This document shows, piece after piece, positions 1 through 8,215 of a stretch of 44,897 bases of DNA. The stretch spans positions 1 through 44,897 of the forward strand of contig JADIMW010000008.1 of NCBI GenBank assembly GCA_017694415.1, written 5' to 3'. The stretch is from Candidatus Caccoplasma merdipullorum (GTDB lineage: Bacteria; Bacteroidota; Bacteroidia; Bacteroidales; G3-4614). The stretch's first letter is position 1. The number at the start of each line of letters is the position of its first letter. Under the pieces are notes generated by a model that searched no databases, had not been told where the DNA came from, and worked only from the letters and a program-made list of their open reading frames with translations. Both the position numbers and the translations under genes were made by a program.

Positions 1-145
1 GTTCGTTCTTCGCGCTGCAAAGAAGAATGGACAAAAACATGCTTCACTGCATTGCAAAAGCCGTCCTTTAATCAAAAGCAAAAAACATATTGCGAAGCAA
101 ACCGCATTTATCGGGCAGCGAGGGCGACAGCCGAAGAGAAAAACG

Positions 146-706
146 CTATATCGACCGAATAACCTTTGCCGGCACGCCACCCACAATGACATTGGCCGGC
201 ACATTGCGGGTAACGACAGCACCCGCGGCTATGACACTGTTATCGCCAATCGCAACCCCCTGCAATATGGTAGCGTTGGAGCCGACCCATACGTTTTTGC
301 CGAGCGTAATGGGGGCAGGACGTGTAAACGGACGCTCTTCGGGAGTCAGACCGTGGTTGAGAGTGGCGAATACGACGGCATGACCTATCTGGCAACCGTC
401 GCCGATTGTTACCCCGCCGTGGTCCTGAAAATGGCAACAGGCATTTATAAAGACATTTTTGCCGACCGTTATATTCTTGCCGAAATCGGTATAAAACGGA
501 GGGAACAGGCGGAACGAAGCATCCACCTCCCTGCCGAACAGACGCGATACAAGTGCGCGAACCTCGTCGGGAGAATGATATGCCGAGTTGAGTTCAAACG
601 TAATCCGCCGCGCCTCCTCGCTCATTTCGTGCATAAAGGCGCAAACATCGGGAGCATCCAACATCTCCCCCCTTTTGACAAAATCGAGAAATTCCAAAAG
701 TTCCAT
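146..706 (-). CDS. Sugar O-acetyltransferase, maltose/galactoside acetyltransferase type
   Basis: Probable cytoplasmic acetyl-CoA-dependent O-acetyltransferase of the left-handed beta-helix (LacA/Maa) family; 186 residues, normal for the family. The N-terminal third is helical (starts MELLEFLDFVKRGEM). Hexapeptide repeats follow (ITVGKN, VTIGDG, ITLGKN), with a histidine in ATLNHGLTPEERP at the expected catalytic position and the typical C-terminal GGVPAKVIR. I chose the ATG at 706 over an upstream in-frame ATG at 748, because the duplicated copy of this gene keeps homology only from 3 bp before this ATG. The codons up to about 82 are duplicated at 2050-2299 on the far side of the fic gene. 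The natural acceptor sugar cannot be read from the sequence. Confidence 0.85.
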   Translation of the reverse strand: MELLEFLDFVKRGEMLDAPDVCAFMHEMSEEARRITFELNSAYHSPDEVRALVSRLFGREVDASFRLFPPFYTDFGKNITVGKNVFINACCHFQDHGGVTIGDGCQIGHAVVFATLNHGLTPEERPFTRPAPITLGKNVWVGSNATILQGVAIGDNSVIAAGAVVTRNVPANVIVGGVPAKVIRSI

Positions 707-709
707 ATA
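460..709. repeat. 250-bp direct repeat, copy 1 (within the acetyltransferase gene)
   Basis: Nearly identical to 2050-2299 in the same orientation; 5 mismatches were found by eye. It covers the acetyltransferase start codon and about its first 82 codons. Similarity stops abruptly 3 bp upstream of the start codon. The two copies bracket a 1,340-bp unit that contains fic. Confidence 0.95.
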
Positions 710-777
710 TGCAACATTTATATTATTAACAAGGCACTGTATAAACATCCGCTTTCAATGCCGACACATACACAACT

Positions 778-811
778 CAAAAATAAAGCAAATAAAACTA
801 TTTACGGCAAA
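778..811 (-). promoter_or_regulatory. Candidate Bacteroidetes promoter for the acetyltransferase
   Basis: On the minus strand, TATTTTTG (785-778) matches TAnnTTTG. A TTTG lies further upstream (811-808), but the 22-nt spacer is slightly long. It would give a leader of about 65 nt before the ATG at 706. Confidence 0.4.
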
Positions 812-886
812 CACATCGGGAAAGAATCTTTCAATAGGAGTGTTACGACACCGCCGAAAGAGACATAACAAACGTAATTATTAGTA

Positions 887-2008
887 TTATTCCTTTGCCC
901 TGATTTCATTATATAATGCTAATCCCTTTGTCGTCAACAAATATTTCTGTCGAGGATGGTTTGGCTTAGCCGGATACAGCATTTTGAGAATACCTGCTTC
1001 CAAAGCGGGAGTTATGTAATTTTCCATAAATGTAGGGCGATGCTTTAAGCCGAACTTCTCCATTAAACCTTTCAAAGGTAATTGTTCATTTGACAAGGTT
1101 AGCAATAAAGCACGAACTTGTTCGGATACTTGTACGGCAGGTTGTTCGGTACTTGTACGGTTTACATGCTGCACCTGTGCCGTTATCGCTACTTCGGGGG
1201 TATTGACCAACATATAGCGATTCCGTAATTCATTGTTTTCGCCCAATAACAGATTACGGAAGAAAAGTTCCAGATATTCCGAATTACGCATGATGCCCTT
1301 TTGCAGGTTTTGGTAGTTGGCACGAACCAGAGCATTACGGAAATACCACGAATGATTAGCGAACAAGTCGTTTGTTACATCAAAGCCCATAGAACGCAAA
1401 TAGAGAATCGTGAACACGGCAGTCGTTCGGGTATTGCCCTCGCCGAACGGATGAATTTGCCATAGTCCGGATACAAATTTGGCGATATGGCTCACAAGGC
1501 CGTATCTGTCCACTTTGGAATAGTCAAATTGCCGCTCCTGTTCCAAATCGTATTCAACAGCCTTACAGATATCAGGTGCGGAAACATAAAGCGCAGTATC
1601 ACCCCGAAGAACCCACTCCTTTTTTGTAATGTTGTAATCGCGGATTTGACCGGCAAATTCGAATACACCATCGAATATGCGACGATGAATCGATGTCAGC
1701 CCGACAAGCGTAAAAGCAAAGGTCTTTTCAGTAAGAAGCCGGCGGATGTTGGTTGAAACCATATCCGCCTCATGCGTTTCCGCATCTTCGGGCGTACGTA
1801 TTTCTTTTGACCTGTAATAGCTCTTTATGAGTTGTTCTACTTCATCAATAGTAATTTCTCCCTCAATATCTTTGCGTGCTGTTTCAATCAAATAGGCTGA
1901 AGGTTTAAGCCCGTCAACAGCCTGCAACCCGATTGCAGTCTGCCATGCGTACCCCTTTTCCCGTTTATGCGGTTCGCTTTGGTGTATATATTCGTCGAAA
2001 TTCATCAT
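887..2008 (-). CDS. Fic-domain protein (putative AMP-transferase) with C-terminal winged helix
   Basis: 373 residues. The Fic active-site motif HPFGEGNTR (residues 186-194) keeps the catalytic His, the acidic metal ligand, the GN pair and the Arg. Known Fic enzymes mostly transfer AMP from ATP to hydroxyl side chains of target proteins. A helical N-terminal region (about 30-90) precedes the Fic core, and the last 90 residues look like a winged-helix module, a common Bacteroidetes arrangement. I could not identify a clear [S/T]xxxE[G/N] inhibitory motif, so how its activity is restrained is unknown. Two Met codons open the frame (2008 and 2005). The gene sits between two direct copies of the acetyltransferase 5' end, which suggests it arrived as a mobile cassette or by recombination. 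No obvious promoter lies in the 41 bp between it and the upstream repeat. Confidence 0.9.
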   Translation of the reverse strand: MMNFDEYIHQSEPHKREKGYAWQTAIGLQAVDGLKPSAYLIETARKDIEGEITIDEVEQLIKSYYRSKEIRTPEDAETHEADMVSTNIRRLLTEKTFAFTLVGLTSIHRRIFDGVFEFAGQIRDYNITKKEWVLRGDTALYVSAPDICKAVEYDLEQERQFDYSKVDRYGLVSHIAKFVSGLWQIHPFGEGNTRTTAVFTILYLRSMGFDVTNDLFANHSWYFRNALVRANYQNLQKGIMRNSEYLELFFRNLLLGENNELRNRYMLVNTPEVAITAQVQHVNRTSTEQPAVQVSEQVRALLLTLSNEQLPLKGLMEKFGLKHRPTFMENYITPALEAGILKMLYPAKPNHPRQKYLLTTKGLALYNEIRAKE

Positions 2009-2029
2009 ACATGTATATTATTTTACGGC

Positions 2030-2296
2030 TCAATGGTAGCAAATATTCCTGCCGACCGTTATATTCTTGCCGAAATCGGTATAAAACGGAGGGAACAGGC
2101 GGAACGAAGTATCCACCTCCCTGCCGAACAGACGCGATACAAGTGCGCGAACCTCGTCGGGAGAACGATATGCCGAGTTGAGTTCAAACGTAATCCGCCG
2201 CGCCTCCTCGCTCATTTCGTGCATAAAGGCGCAAACATCGGGAGCATCCGGCATCTCTCCCCTTTTGACAAAATCGAGAAATTCCAAAAGTTCCAT
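2030..2296 (-). pseudogene. Truncated duplicate of the O-acetyltransferase 5' end
   Basis: Starts with the same MELLEFLDFVKRGEM sequence as the intact gene and follows it through FGKNITVG. It then runs into unrelated sequence (RNICYH) and stops, so the whole catalytic beta-helix is missing. Against the intact gene it carries Leu-Pro, His-Arg and Ala-Thr replacements plus one silent change. Without the hexapeptide domain it cannot be an active enzyme. Confidence 0.9.
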
Positions 2297-2299
2297 ATA
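2050..2299. repeat. 250-bp direct repeat, copy 2
   Basis: Second copy of 460-709, exactly 1,590 bp downstream and in the same orientation. Together the copies frame the fic gene. Confidence 0.95.
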
Positions 2300-2531
2300 A
2301 CCGACCAAATACTTTTAAAATCACACAAAAATCAGCCGGCCGCACAACCAGTCCGTTCACGCACCGGCACACATGTCCACTCCAAAAATAACACAAATAA
2401 CCGCATCTGCGGCAGATTCACGGGAAAAATAACAGACGAAGGGGGAGGCGACGGAAATCGCCGCCGCCTCCTTTCATATCATTGCTTCGCCTAACCGACA
2501 CCTTCCGCAAACGGAAGGGCGGCAACCTGTC

Positions 2532-3593
2532 CTATTTTTTCTGATAGTGGATTGTTACGGTACTGCCGTTATATTTCCAAGGGTTGGTCGTAAAACTTCC
2601 GGAAGGAACCGTCGTGTCGTCGAACCAAGCCTTTACCTCGAAAACACCCCCGCTCCCCGGATTACCGTAGCACTGCAACAGCGTCAACGCAATATTGTTG
2701 CTGACATCAAGCTCCGTCAGGTTATTATTGTAGCACCACAACTTCGTCAACGCCGTATTGTTGCTGACATCGAGCTCCGTCAGGTTATTATAGTGACACC
2801 ACAACTGCGTCAACGCAGTATTGTTGCTGACATCAAGCTCCGTCAGTTTATTATAGTCGCAGGACAACACCGTCAACGCCGTATTGTTGCTGACATCAAG
2901 CGTGGTCAATGCATTATTGTAGCAGTACAAGTACACCAACTTCGTATTACGGCTGACATCAAGCTCCGTCAGTTTATTAAAGGTGCAGGTCAAGTACTCC
3001 AACTCCGTATTACTGCTGACATCGAGCTCCGTCAGGTTATTATAGGAGCAGGTCAAGGACTGCAACTTCGTATTACTGCTGACATCAAGCCCGGTAAGGT
3101 TATTACTGTTGCACTGCAACACCGTCAACGCAGTACAGCCGCTGACATCAAGCCCCGTCAGGTTATTATAGTAGCAGGTCAAGTACTCCAACTCCGTATT
3201 ACTGCTGACATCGAGCTCCGTCAGGTTATTATTGTTGCAGTCCAAGTAGTCCAAAGCTGTATTGCAGCTGACATCGAGAGCGGTCAACTTATTCCCGGAG
3301 CATACCAGTCTCTGCAACGAACTGAAATATTCGATTCCTTTCAATGAGGTCAATTCACCGTTACTCAGCTTATCCGAGACATCGAGTTCCGTAATGCCGG
3401 CAACCTCTTCCTTAATCTTGGCAATATCCTGCGGGTCGGTAATGTATCCGCGGTTAAACAACTCACGGGCAAACGCCTCATCGAATTCTTCCGTAACAAC
3501 AGCAGGGACATTGCCTTCGATACCGTTGTCATCGTCCTTGCACGCTGCAACGGCAAATGCGAGCAGGGCAACCAAAACGTAAATCTTTTTCAT
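2532..3593 (-). CDS. Leucine-rich-repeat surface lipoprotein
   Basis: Predicted lipoprotein of 353 residues. From the chosen start (MKKIYVLVALLAF) a signal peptide ends at the lipobox AVAAC, followed by an acidic stretch (KDDDNG) that fits surface or outer-membrane sorting in Bacteroidetes. After a spacer of about 85 residues come ten near-identical 21-residue repeats of the pattern LDVSxNTxLxxLxCxxNxLTx, then a C-terminal cap rich in aromatic residues. Proteins with this repeat type are usually extracellular and bind proteins or glycans; the ligand here is unknown. The frame could also open 6 codons upstream (3611), but MKK is the natural signal-peptide start. It appears monocistronic, with its own promoter at 3628-3635. 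Confidence 0.88.
   Translation of the reverse strand: MKKIYVLVALLAFAVAACKDDDNGIEGNVPAVVTEEFDEAFARELFNRGYITDPQDIAKIKEEVAGITELDVSDKLSNGELTSLKGIEYFSSLQRLVCSGNKLTALDVSCNTALDYLDCNNNNLTELDVSSNTELEYLTCYYNNLTGLDVSGCTALTVLQCNSNNLTGLDVSSNTKLQSLTCSYNNLTELDVSSNTELEYLTCTFNKLTELDVSRNTKLVYLYCYNNALTTLDVSNNTALTVLSCDYNKLTELDVSNNTALTQLWCHYNNLTELDVSNNTALTKLWCYNNNLTELDVSNNIALTLLQCYGNPGSGGVFEVKAWFDDTTVPSGSFTTNPWKYNGSTVTIHYQKK
2649..3278 (-). repeat. Ten tandem 63-bp repeats encoding LRR units
   Basis: In-frame tandem array; each unit encodes 21 residues beginning LDVS. The DNA copies are similar enough (recurrent ctgacatc and ctccgtcag blocks on the plus strand) for recombination or slippage to change repeat number without breaking the frame. 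Confidence 0.9.
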
Positions 3594-3627
3594 CTTGTTT
3601 CCGCTTGTCATAATTTATATTTTTAAA

Positions 3628-3635
3628 CAAAGATA
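3628..3635 (-). promoter_or_regulatory. -7 element of the LRR lipoprotein promoter
   Basis: TATCTTTG on the minus strand is an exact TAnnTTTG match 35 bp upstream of the start codon. The sequence upstream is very AT-rich, but no clear TTTG -33 element is present. Confidence 0.6.
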
Positions 3636-3820
3636 GAAAAAAACAATTTTGCAATTATATATAAAATAATATTTCCGCTATTATTCACGGACTTACGGGT
3701 TTGGTGAGGGTACGCCCGACGCGTTGTCCGTCTTGACAAAATCGAAAAACTCCGAAGATGCCGCACCCGCAGAGCAAGCCAAGTAGCCGCACCAACCGGC
3801 ATGACACTTCGCACGGCCTT
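3636..3820. other. Non-coding spacer between LRR promoter and AraC remnant
   Basis: No credible gene. The part next to the LRR promoter is AT-rich. The rest has normal base composition and may be decayed coding sequence. Confidence 0.5.
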
Positions 3821-3969
3821 TACATGCGGCGATACACCGACGGGGTAAATCCCGTGTGCTGGCGGAAAAAACGGACGAACGAGGAGGGTGTCTGGAAATG
3901 CAACAGCTCAGAAATCTGCTGAACAGAAAAATCCGACACACATCTGATAACTGCAACGACATAAAACAG
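3821..3969 (-). pseudogene. C-terminal remnant of an AraC-family regulator
   Basis: The minus-strand frame reads FSVQQISELLHFQTPSSF, then VRFFRQHTGFTPSVYRRM, then a stop. This is the second helix-turn-helix and C-terminus of an AraC/XylS regulator, with the usual phenylalanine-rich recognition helix and the GFTPxxYR signature. About 15 residues upstream the frame is closed by a TGA, and no N-terminal ligand domain or first HTH is visible. Only about 45 codons survive, so this is a gene fragment. Confidence 0.85.
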
Positions 3970-3989
3970 TCAGCCCAATCGCCAACCGT

Positions 3990-4028
3990 AAAAAGAGCCG
4001 TATCGCTAACACGATACGGCTCTTTTTT
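3990..4028 (-). terminator. Strong intrinsic terminator after proC
   Basis: A perfect 16-bp stem (3990-4005 with 4012-4027) with a 6-nt loop and T-runs on both sides, so it can work in both directions. It lies about 80 bp downstream of the proC stop and ends the arginine/proline operon. Confidence 0.9.
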
Positions 4029-4110
4029 ATAATTATCGGCAATATCCAGACTCCTACGTCCGAAAGCCGAACCGACCGACAAAATGCCGCCGATAAACCA
4101 AACGCATATG

Positions 4111-4887
4111 TTACACGCTGGCTTTAATTGCCTTTATAACGGCAGCCGAGAACCCTTCGGCATCGAGGGTATTCACCCCTTTTATCGTCAGGCCGCCGGG
4201 GGTGGTTACCTTGTCAATCTCCACGGCAGGATGCGTGTCGCCCGAGAGCAACAGCTCCGCAGCCCCTTTTGCCGACTGCGCAACCATCATCATCGCCTCG
4301 TGCGGATAAAGCCCCATTTCCACGCCTGCCTCTGTTGCTGCATATATGTATTTAAGCACATATGCTATTCCGCACGACGATACTGCCGTTCCGGCCTCCA
4401 TCTTCGATTCGGGTATCATCATTGCAAACCCGAGGCGGTCGAAAATATCGAGCATCATCTTCTCCTGCTCTTCCGTCGCCCCCATCGAAGCGATAAGGCT
4501 CATGCTCGCCCTTTTGCGTATCGCCGTGTTGGGTATTATGCGGAACATGGCAAGCGACTTGCCTGTATATGTCGCCAGCTTTTCGAACGTTACCCCTGCG
4601 GCTACCGATGCGAGAATCTGGTTCTCTTCCAGTTCCAGCGACGACAACAGCGGCTCTACAAGCCACGGTTTAACGGCAATAACAACTATGTCCGCTCCCT
4701 TCACCGCCTCGCGGTTATCGCTTGTCCCTTTCAGTCCGGGATAATCCTCTGCAAGTTTCTTTACCTTTACCTCTTCGGGGTCGGAAACCACAATATCGGC
4801 CTGAGCGGAATATCCGCTCTCCATAAGACCCGAAGCTATCGCCCCGCCTATGTTGCCGGCACCTATTATCGCAATCTTCATAATCAA
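4111..4887 (-). CDS. proC: Pyrroline-5-carboxylate reductase
   Basis: Reduces 1-pyrroline-5-carboxylate to L-proline with NAD(P)H, the last step of proline synthesis. 258 residues, a usual size. The N-terminal Rossmann motif IGAGNIGGAIASG binds the cofactor, and the C-terminal helical dimerisation domain carries the family signature around VTTPGGLTIKGV. It overlaps the end of argD by 4 nt (ATGA), so the two are translationally coupled. It is the last gene of the argR-GNAT-argG-argC-argD-proC operon, before the terminator at 3990-4028. Confidence 0.95.
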   Translation of the reverse strand: MIMKIAIIGAGNIGGAIASGLMESGYSAQADIVVSDPEEVKVKKLAEDYPGLKGTSDNREAVKGADIVVIAVKPWLVEPLLSSLELEENQILASVAAGVTFEKLATYTGKSLAMFRIIPNTAIRKRASMSLIASMGATEEQEKMMLDIFDRLGFAMMIPESKMEAGTAVSSCGIAYVLKYIYAATEAGVEMGLYPHEAMMMVAQSAKGAAELLLSGDTHPAVEIDKVTTPGGLTIKGVNTLDAEGFSAAVIKAIKASV

Positions 4888-6005
4888 AGCAATTTTTTAA
4901 ACCTGTCGATAAACTCGGCAGCCTCATCCATACTCAACACGAGAGGCGGAAGCAGCCTTATTACATTTGTTCCCGATACGCCCGTAAAGACGTGTTGTTC
5001 GAACAAAAGGCGTTTTCTCAACTCCTTTATGTCGTAATCGAACTCCATACCTATCATCAAGCCCCGTCCGCGCACATCCTTTATCCCCGGAATTTCACCG
5101 AGTTTCTCCATAAGGAACGCACCCACCTTTGCGGCATTCTCAATCAGATTCTCGTTCTTTATGACATCAAGAACTGCCAAAGCCGCAACGCAGCCGAGCT
5201 GGTTTCCGCCGAACGTAGTTCCGAGCATACCATAAACAGGCTTGAACACGGGGCTTATCAGCACGCCGCTCATCGGGTAACCGTTTGCTATACCCTTGGC
5301 CACGGTTATAAGGTCGGGACGTATCCCTGCAAACTGGTGCGCGAAGAATTTACCGCTGCGGCCGTACCCCGACTGTATCTCGTCGAGGATAAGCATCGTG
5401 CCGGTCTCTTCGGTAAGGGTTCTTACAGTACGCATAAACTCATCGTCGGGAATTCTGATTCCGCCTACACCCTGTATCCCTTCCATAATTACCGCACACA
5501 CGTCATTTGCCGCGAGTTCCCTTTTCAACCCCTCGACATCGCCGAATTCAATAAACGTAACATCCATTCCGTCATTGACAGGCGATACTATTTTCGGGTT
5601 GTCGGTAACCTTGACGGCAGCCGAAGTACGTCCGTGAAAAGCCTTCTTGAACGACACCACACGCTTCCGTCCCGTATGGAACGAAGCGAGTTTCAGTGCG
5701 TTTTCGTTAGCCTCTGCTCCGGAATTCACGAGGAAAAGCGAATAATCTTCATATCCCGACACTTCCCCCAATTTGGCGGCAAGTTCCCTCTGCAAAGAGT
5801 TTATAACCGAATTGGAATAGAATATCAATTTATCGGCCTGTTCCTTGAACTTGGCGAGATAATACGGATGCGAGTGCCCGATTGCTATTACGGCATGTCC
5901 GCCGTAAAGGTCGAGATACTCCGTTCCGTTCGTATCATATACTTTACACCCTTTTCCCGAAACGATTTCGAGATCGAAGAGCGGATAAACATCGAACAGT
6001 TTCAT
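4884..6005 (-). CDS. argD: Acetyl(succinyl)ornithine aminotransferase
   Basis: Class III PLP-dependent aminotransferase of 373 residues. The PLP lysine is in ITVAKGIANG (Lys237), the cofactor-binding Asp in LILDEIQSG, and the substrate/phosphate region in NSGAEANENALKLA. In arginine synthesis it interconverts N-acyl-glutamate semialdehyde and N-acyl-ornithine. Some Bacteroides species use N-succinyl instead of N-acetyl intermediates, and sequence alone does not say which applies here. Its start is 12 nt after argC, and it overlaps proC by 4 nt. Confidence 0.93.
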   Translation of the reverse strand: MKLFDVYPLFDLEIVSGKGCKVYDTNGTEYLDLYGGHAVIAIGHSHPYYLAKFKEQADKLIFYSNSVINSLQRELAAKLGEVSGYEDYSLFLVNSGAEANENALKLASFHTGRKRVVSFKKAFHGRTSAAVKVTDNPKIVSPVNDGMDVTFIEFGDVEGLKRELAANDVCAVIMEGIQGVGGIRIPDDEFMRTVRTLTEETGTMLILDEIQSGYGRSGKFFAHQFAGIRPDLITVAKGIANGYPMSGVLISPVFKPVYGMLGTTFGGNQLGCVAALAVLDVIKNENLIENAAKVGAFLMEKLGEIPGIKDVRGRGLMIGMEFDYDIKELRKRLLFEQHVFTGVSGTNVIRLLPPLVLSMDEAAEFIDRFKKLL

Positions 6006-6017
6006 CTTGACAAATTA

Positions 6018-6986
6018 TTAAAAGGCCGAAGATTTCAGACGGAGACCGACATCCTCTTTCAGCCCGAACAACAGATTCATATTATGGACAGCCGTACCGG
6101 ATGCGCCTTTCAGCAAGTTGTCTATTGCCGATGTAACGAGGAGTTTGTTCCCCTCCTTCTGCAGGTGCAACAGACATTTGTTGGTATTCACCACCTGTTT
6201 CAAATCGATAGGCTTGTCGCAGACATGAGTAAACGAATGGTCGTCGTAATACTCCTTGTAGAGGGAGACTATTTCATCCAGTGCGACCGGACACTCGGTA
6301 TAGGCCATCGCAAAGATACCGCGAGTGAACGCGCCGCGTACCGGGATGAAGTTAATCTCGTCGGTAACACTTTGCTGGAGCGAAGCGAGGCTCTCCTTTA
6401 TCTCGGCGAGGTGCTGATGGGTAAACGCCTTGTATATCGACAGGTTGTTATCCCTCCAGCTGAAATGCGACGTGGGAGAGAGTTTCTGCCCCGCGCCCGT
6501 CGAACCCGTTATTGCCGTAACATGTACCGGCTTGTTGAGCAACAGGTTCTTGGCAAGCGGCAGCAAAGCCAGCTGTATTGCCGTTGCAAAACACCCGGGG
6601 TTGGCGATATGGGTGGCGCGTATAATCTTTTTGCGGTTCAGTTCGGGGAGACCGTAAACGAAGTCGTGCGACTCGTCGGCAAGACGGTAATCCATCGACA
6701 AATCGACAATCTTCAACCCTTCCGGCAAAACATGCTGCTGCATGAACTTTTTGGTATCGCCGTGAGCGGTACAGAAAAAGAGGACGTCTATCTCGTCCAC
6801 CGGCAACTTGTCGGTAAACCTCAACGACGTTTCGCCGTAAAGACCCGAATGAACATCGGTTATGGCATTTCCCGCATTGCTGCTGCTGTTTACGAAAGCC
6901 ACCTCCACGTCCGGATGATTAATCAGCAAACGCAACAGTTCGCCTGCGGTATAACCGGCACCGCCTATTATTCCAGCTTTTATCAT
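6018..6986 (-). CDS. argC: N-acyl-gamma-glutamyl-phosphate reductase
   Basis: 322 residues. The NADP-binding motif IGGAGYTAGELLRLL is at the N-terminus, and the catalytic cysteine lies in HIANPGCFATA (Cys132). It reduces N-acetyl- (or N-succinyl-) glutamyl phosphate to the semialdehyde that ArgD then transaminates. It follows argG after 3 nt and precedes argD by 12 nt, all in one operon. Confidence 0.95.
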   Translation of the reverse strand: MIKAGIIGGAGYTAGELLRLLINHPDVEVAFVNSSSNAGNAITDVHSGLYGETSLRFTDKLPVDEIDVLFFCTAHGDTKKFMQQHVLPEGLKIVDLSMDYRLADESHDFVYGLPELNRKKIIRATHIANPGCFATAIQLALLPLAKNLLLNKPVHVTAITGSTGAGQKLSPTSHFSWRDNNLSIYKAFTHQHLAEIKESLASLQQSVTDEINFIPVRGAFTRGIFAMAYTECPVALDEIVSLYKEYYDDHSFTHVCDKPIDLKQVVNTNKCLLHLQKEGNKLLVTSAIDNLLKGASGTAVHNMNLLFGLKEDVGLRLKSSAF

Positions 6987-6989
6987 AGG

Positions 6990-8198
6990 TTATTCGTTTT
7001 TGCCGTTTTTCTTCTGTACGGAGTGGTATATCTTCATCTGGTTGCCCAATATCTTCGTGAAACCTTTCACATCGTCGGCGTTCCATGCCTTGTTTACTTC
7101 GCCGTACTCTCCGAAATCGGACTTCATAAGGTCGAAATCGCTCTCAACGCCCACCAGAACATAACGGTAAGGTTTCAAATCAACCAGTACGCGACCCGTT
7201 ACGTTACGCTGCGAACTCTGCAGGAACGCCTCCATGTCGCGCATTACGGGTTCGAGATACTGTGCTTCGTGCAGGAACATCCCGTACCATGTGCCTATCT
7301 GGTCTTTCCAGTACTGCTGCCACTTGGTAAGAGTATGTTTCTCCAGCATCTTGTGAGCGGCTATTATCACCATCGGTGCGGCAGCCTCGAAACCTACACG
7401 ACCCTTGATGCCGATTATCGTATCGCCTATGTGCATGTCGCGGCCTATCGCATACTTCGACGCTATCGCTTCAATCTCCTGTATTGCAGCAACCTTGTCG
7501 GCATAAGGCTTGCCGTTTACGGCAGCTATCTCGCCCTCTACGAAGTCGATGCTCAGACGCTCCTCTCCGTCGGCTGTCATCTGCGACGGGTATGCCTCTT
7601 CGGGAAGAGTTTCGTTACTCTTCAATGTCTCCTTTCCGCCTATGCTGGTTCCCCAAAGCCCTTTGTTGATTGAATACTCCATCTTCTTGAAGTCGGCCTC
7701 GAAACCGTGTTTCTTCAGATAGTCTATTTCATATTCGCGGGTAAGGGTCATGTCGCGGGTAGGAGTAAGAATCTTTATCTCCGGAGCGAGAATCTGGAAT
7801 GTAAGGTCGAAACGTACCTGGTCGTTACCTGCACCGGTGCTTCCGTGTGCCACATACTGTGCACCTACTTCCTTGGCATAGTTTATTATTGCGATAGCCT
7901 GAAATATCCTTTCGGAACTTACCGATATGGGGTAAGTACCGTTACGCAGGACGTTCCCGAATATCATGTATTTTATACTCTTGTCGTAGTATTCGCCCGT
8001 AATGTCGAGAGAAGCATGTTTAACTGCGCCCAACTTGTAGGCTTTTTCCTCTATCAGTTTGAGGTCGTCGGCGTTGAATCCGCCGGTATTGGCTATTGCA
8101 GTATATAACTCGTATCCGCACTCTTCGGTAAGATACTTTGCACAAAACGAGGTATCAAGACCTCCGCTGAAAGCCAAAACAACTTTTTCTTTTCCCAT
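6990..8198 (-). CDS. argG: Argininosuccinate synthase
   Basis: 402 residues. The N-terminal ATP-pyrophosphatase loop AFSGGLDTSF identifies it. It condenses citrulline and aspartate with ATP to argininosuccinate. The STGAGNDQVRFD and GPLWGTSIGGKE-like stretches, here YSINKGLWGTSIGGKE, fit the substrate pocket of this family. It starts 17 nt after the GNAT gene and ends 3 nt before argC. Confidence 0.95.
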   Translation of the reverse strand: MGKEKVVLAFSGGLDTSFCAKYLTEECGYELYTAIANTGGFNADDLKLIEEKAYKLGAVKHASLDITGEYYDKSIKYMIFGNVLRNGTYPISVSSERIFQAIAIINYAKEVGAQYVAHGSTGAGNDQVRFDLTFQILAPEIKILTPTRDMTLTREYEIDYLKKHGFEADFKKMEYSINKGLWGTSIGGKETLKSNETLPEEAYPSQMTADGEERLSIDFVEGEIAAVNGKPYADKVAAIQEIEAIASKYAIGRDMHIGDTIIGIKGRVGFEAAAPMVIIAAHKMLEKHTLTKWQQYWKDQIGTWYGMFLHEAQYLEPVMRDMEAFLQSSQRNVTGRVLVDLKPYRYVLVGVESDFDLMKSDFGEYGEVNKAWNADDVKGFTKILGNQMKIYHSVQKKNGKNE

Positions 8199-8215
8199 TT
8201 TATTTATTGTTCAAA

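Noticed and set aside
2441..2520. GC-rich inverted repeats (GGAGGCG/CGCCTCC and CCTTCCG/CGGAAGG) as terminators of the LRR gene
   Set aside because: Stems are imperfect or short and no T-run follows on the minus strand, so evidence for termination is weak.
3730..3755. TTGACAAAATCG block resembling the acetyltransferase start region, as a third copy of the repeat
   Set aside because: Similarity covers only about 20 bp and does not extend in either direction; too short to separate from chance.
4992..7673. 893-codon open frame on the plus strand opposite argD, argC and argG
   Set aside because: It lies entirely antisense to three well-supported enzyme genes, and its translation resembles no known protein; it is a codon-bias shadow.
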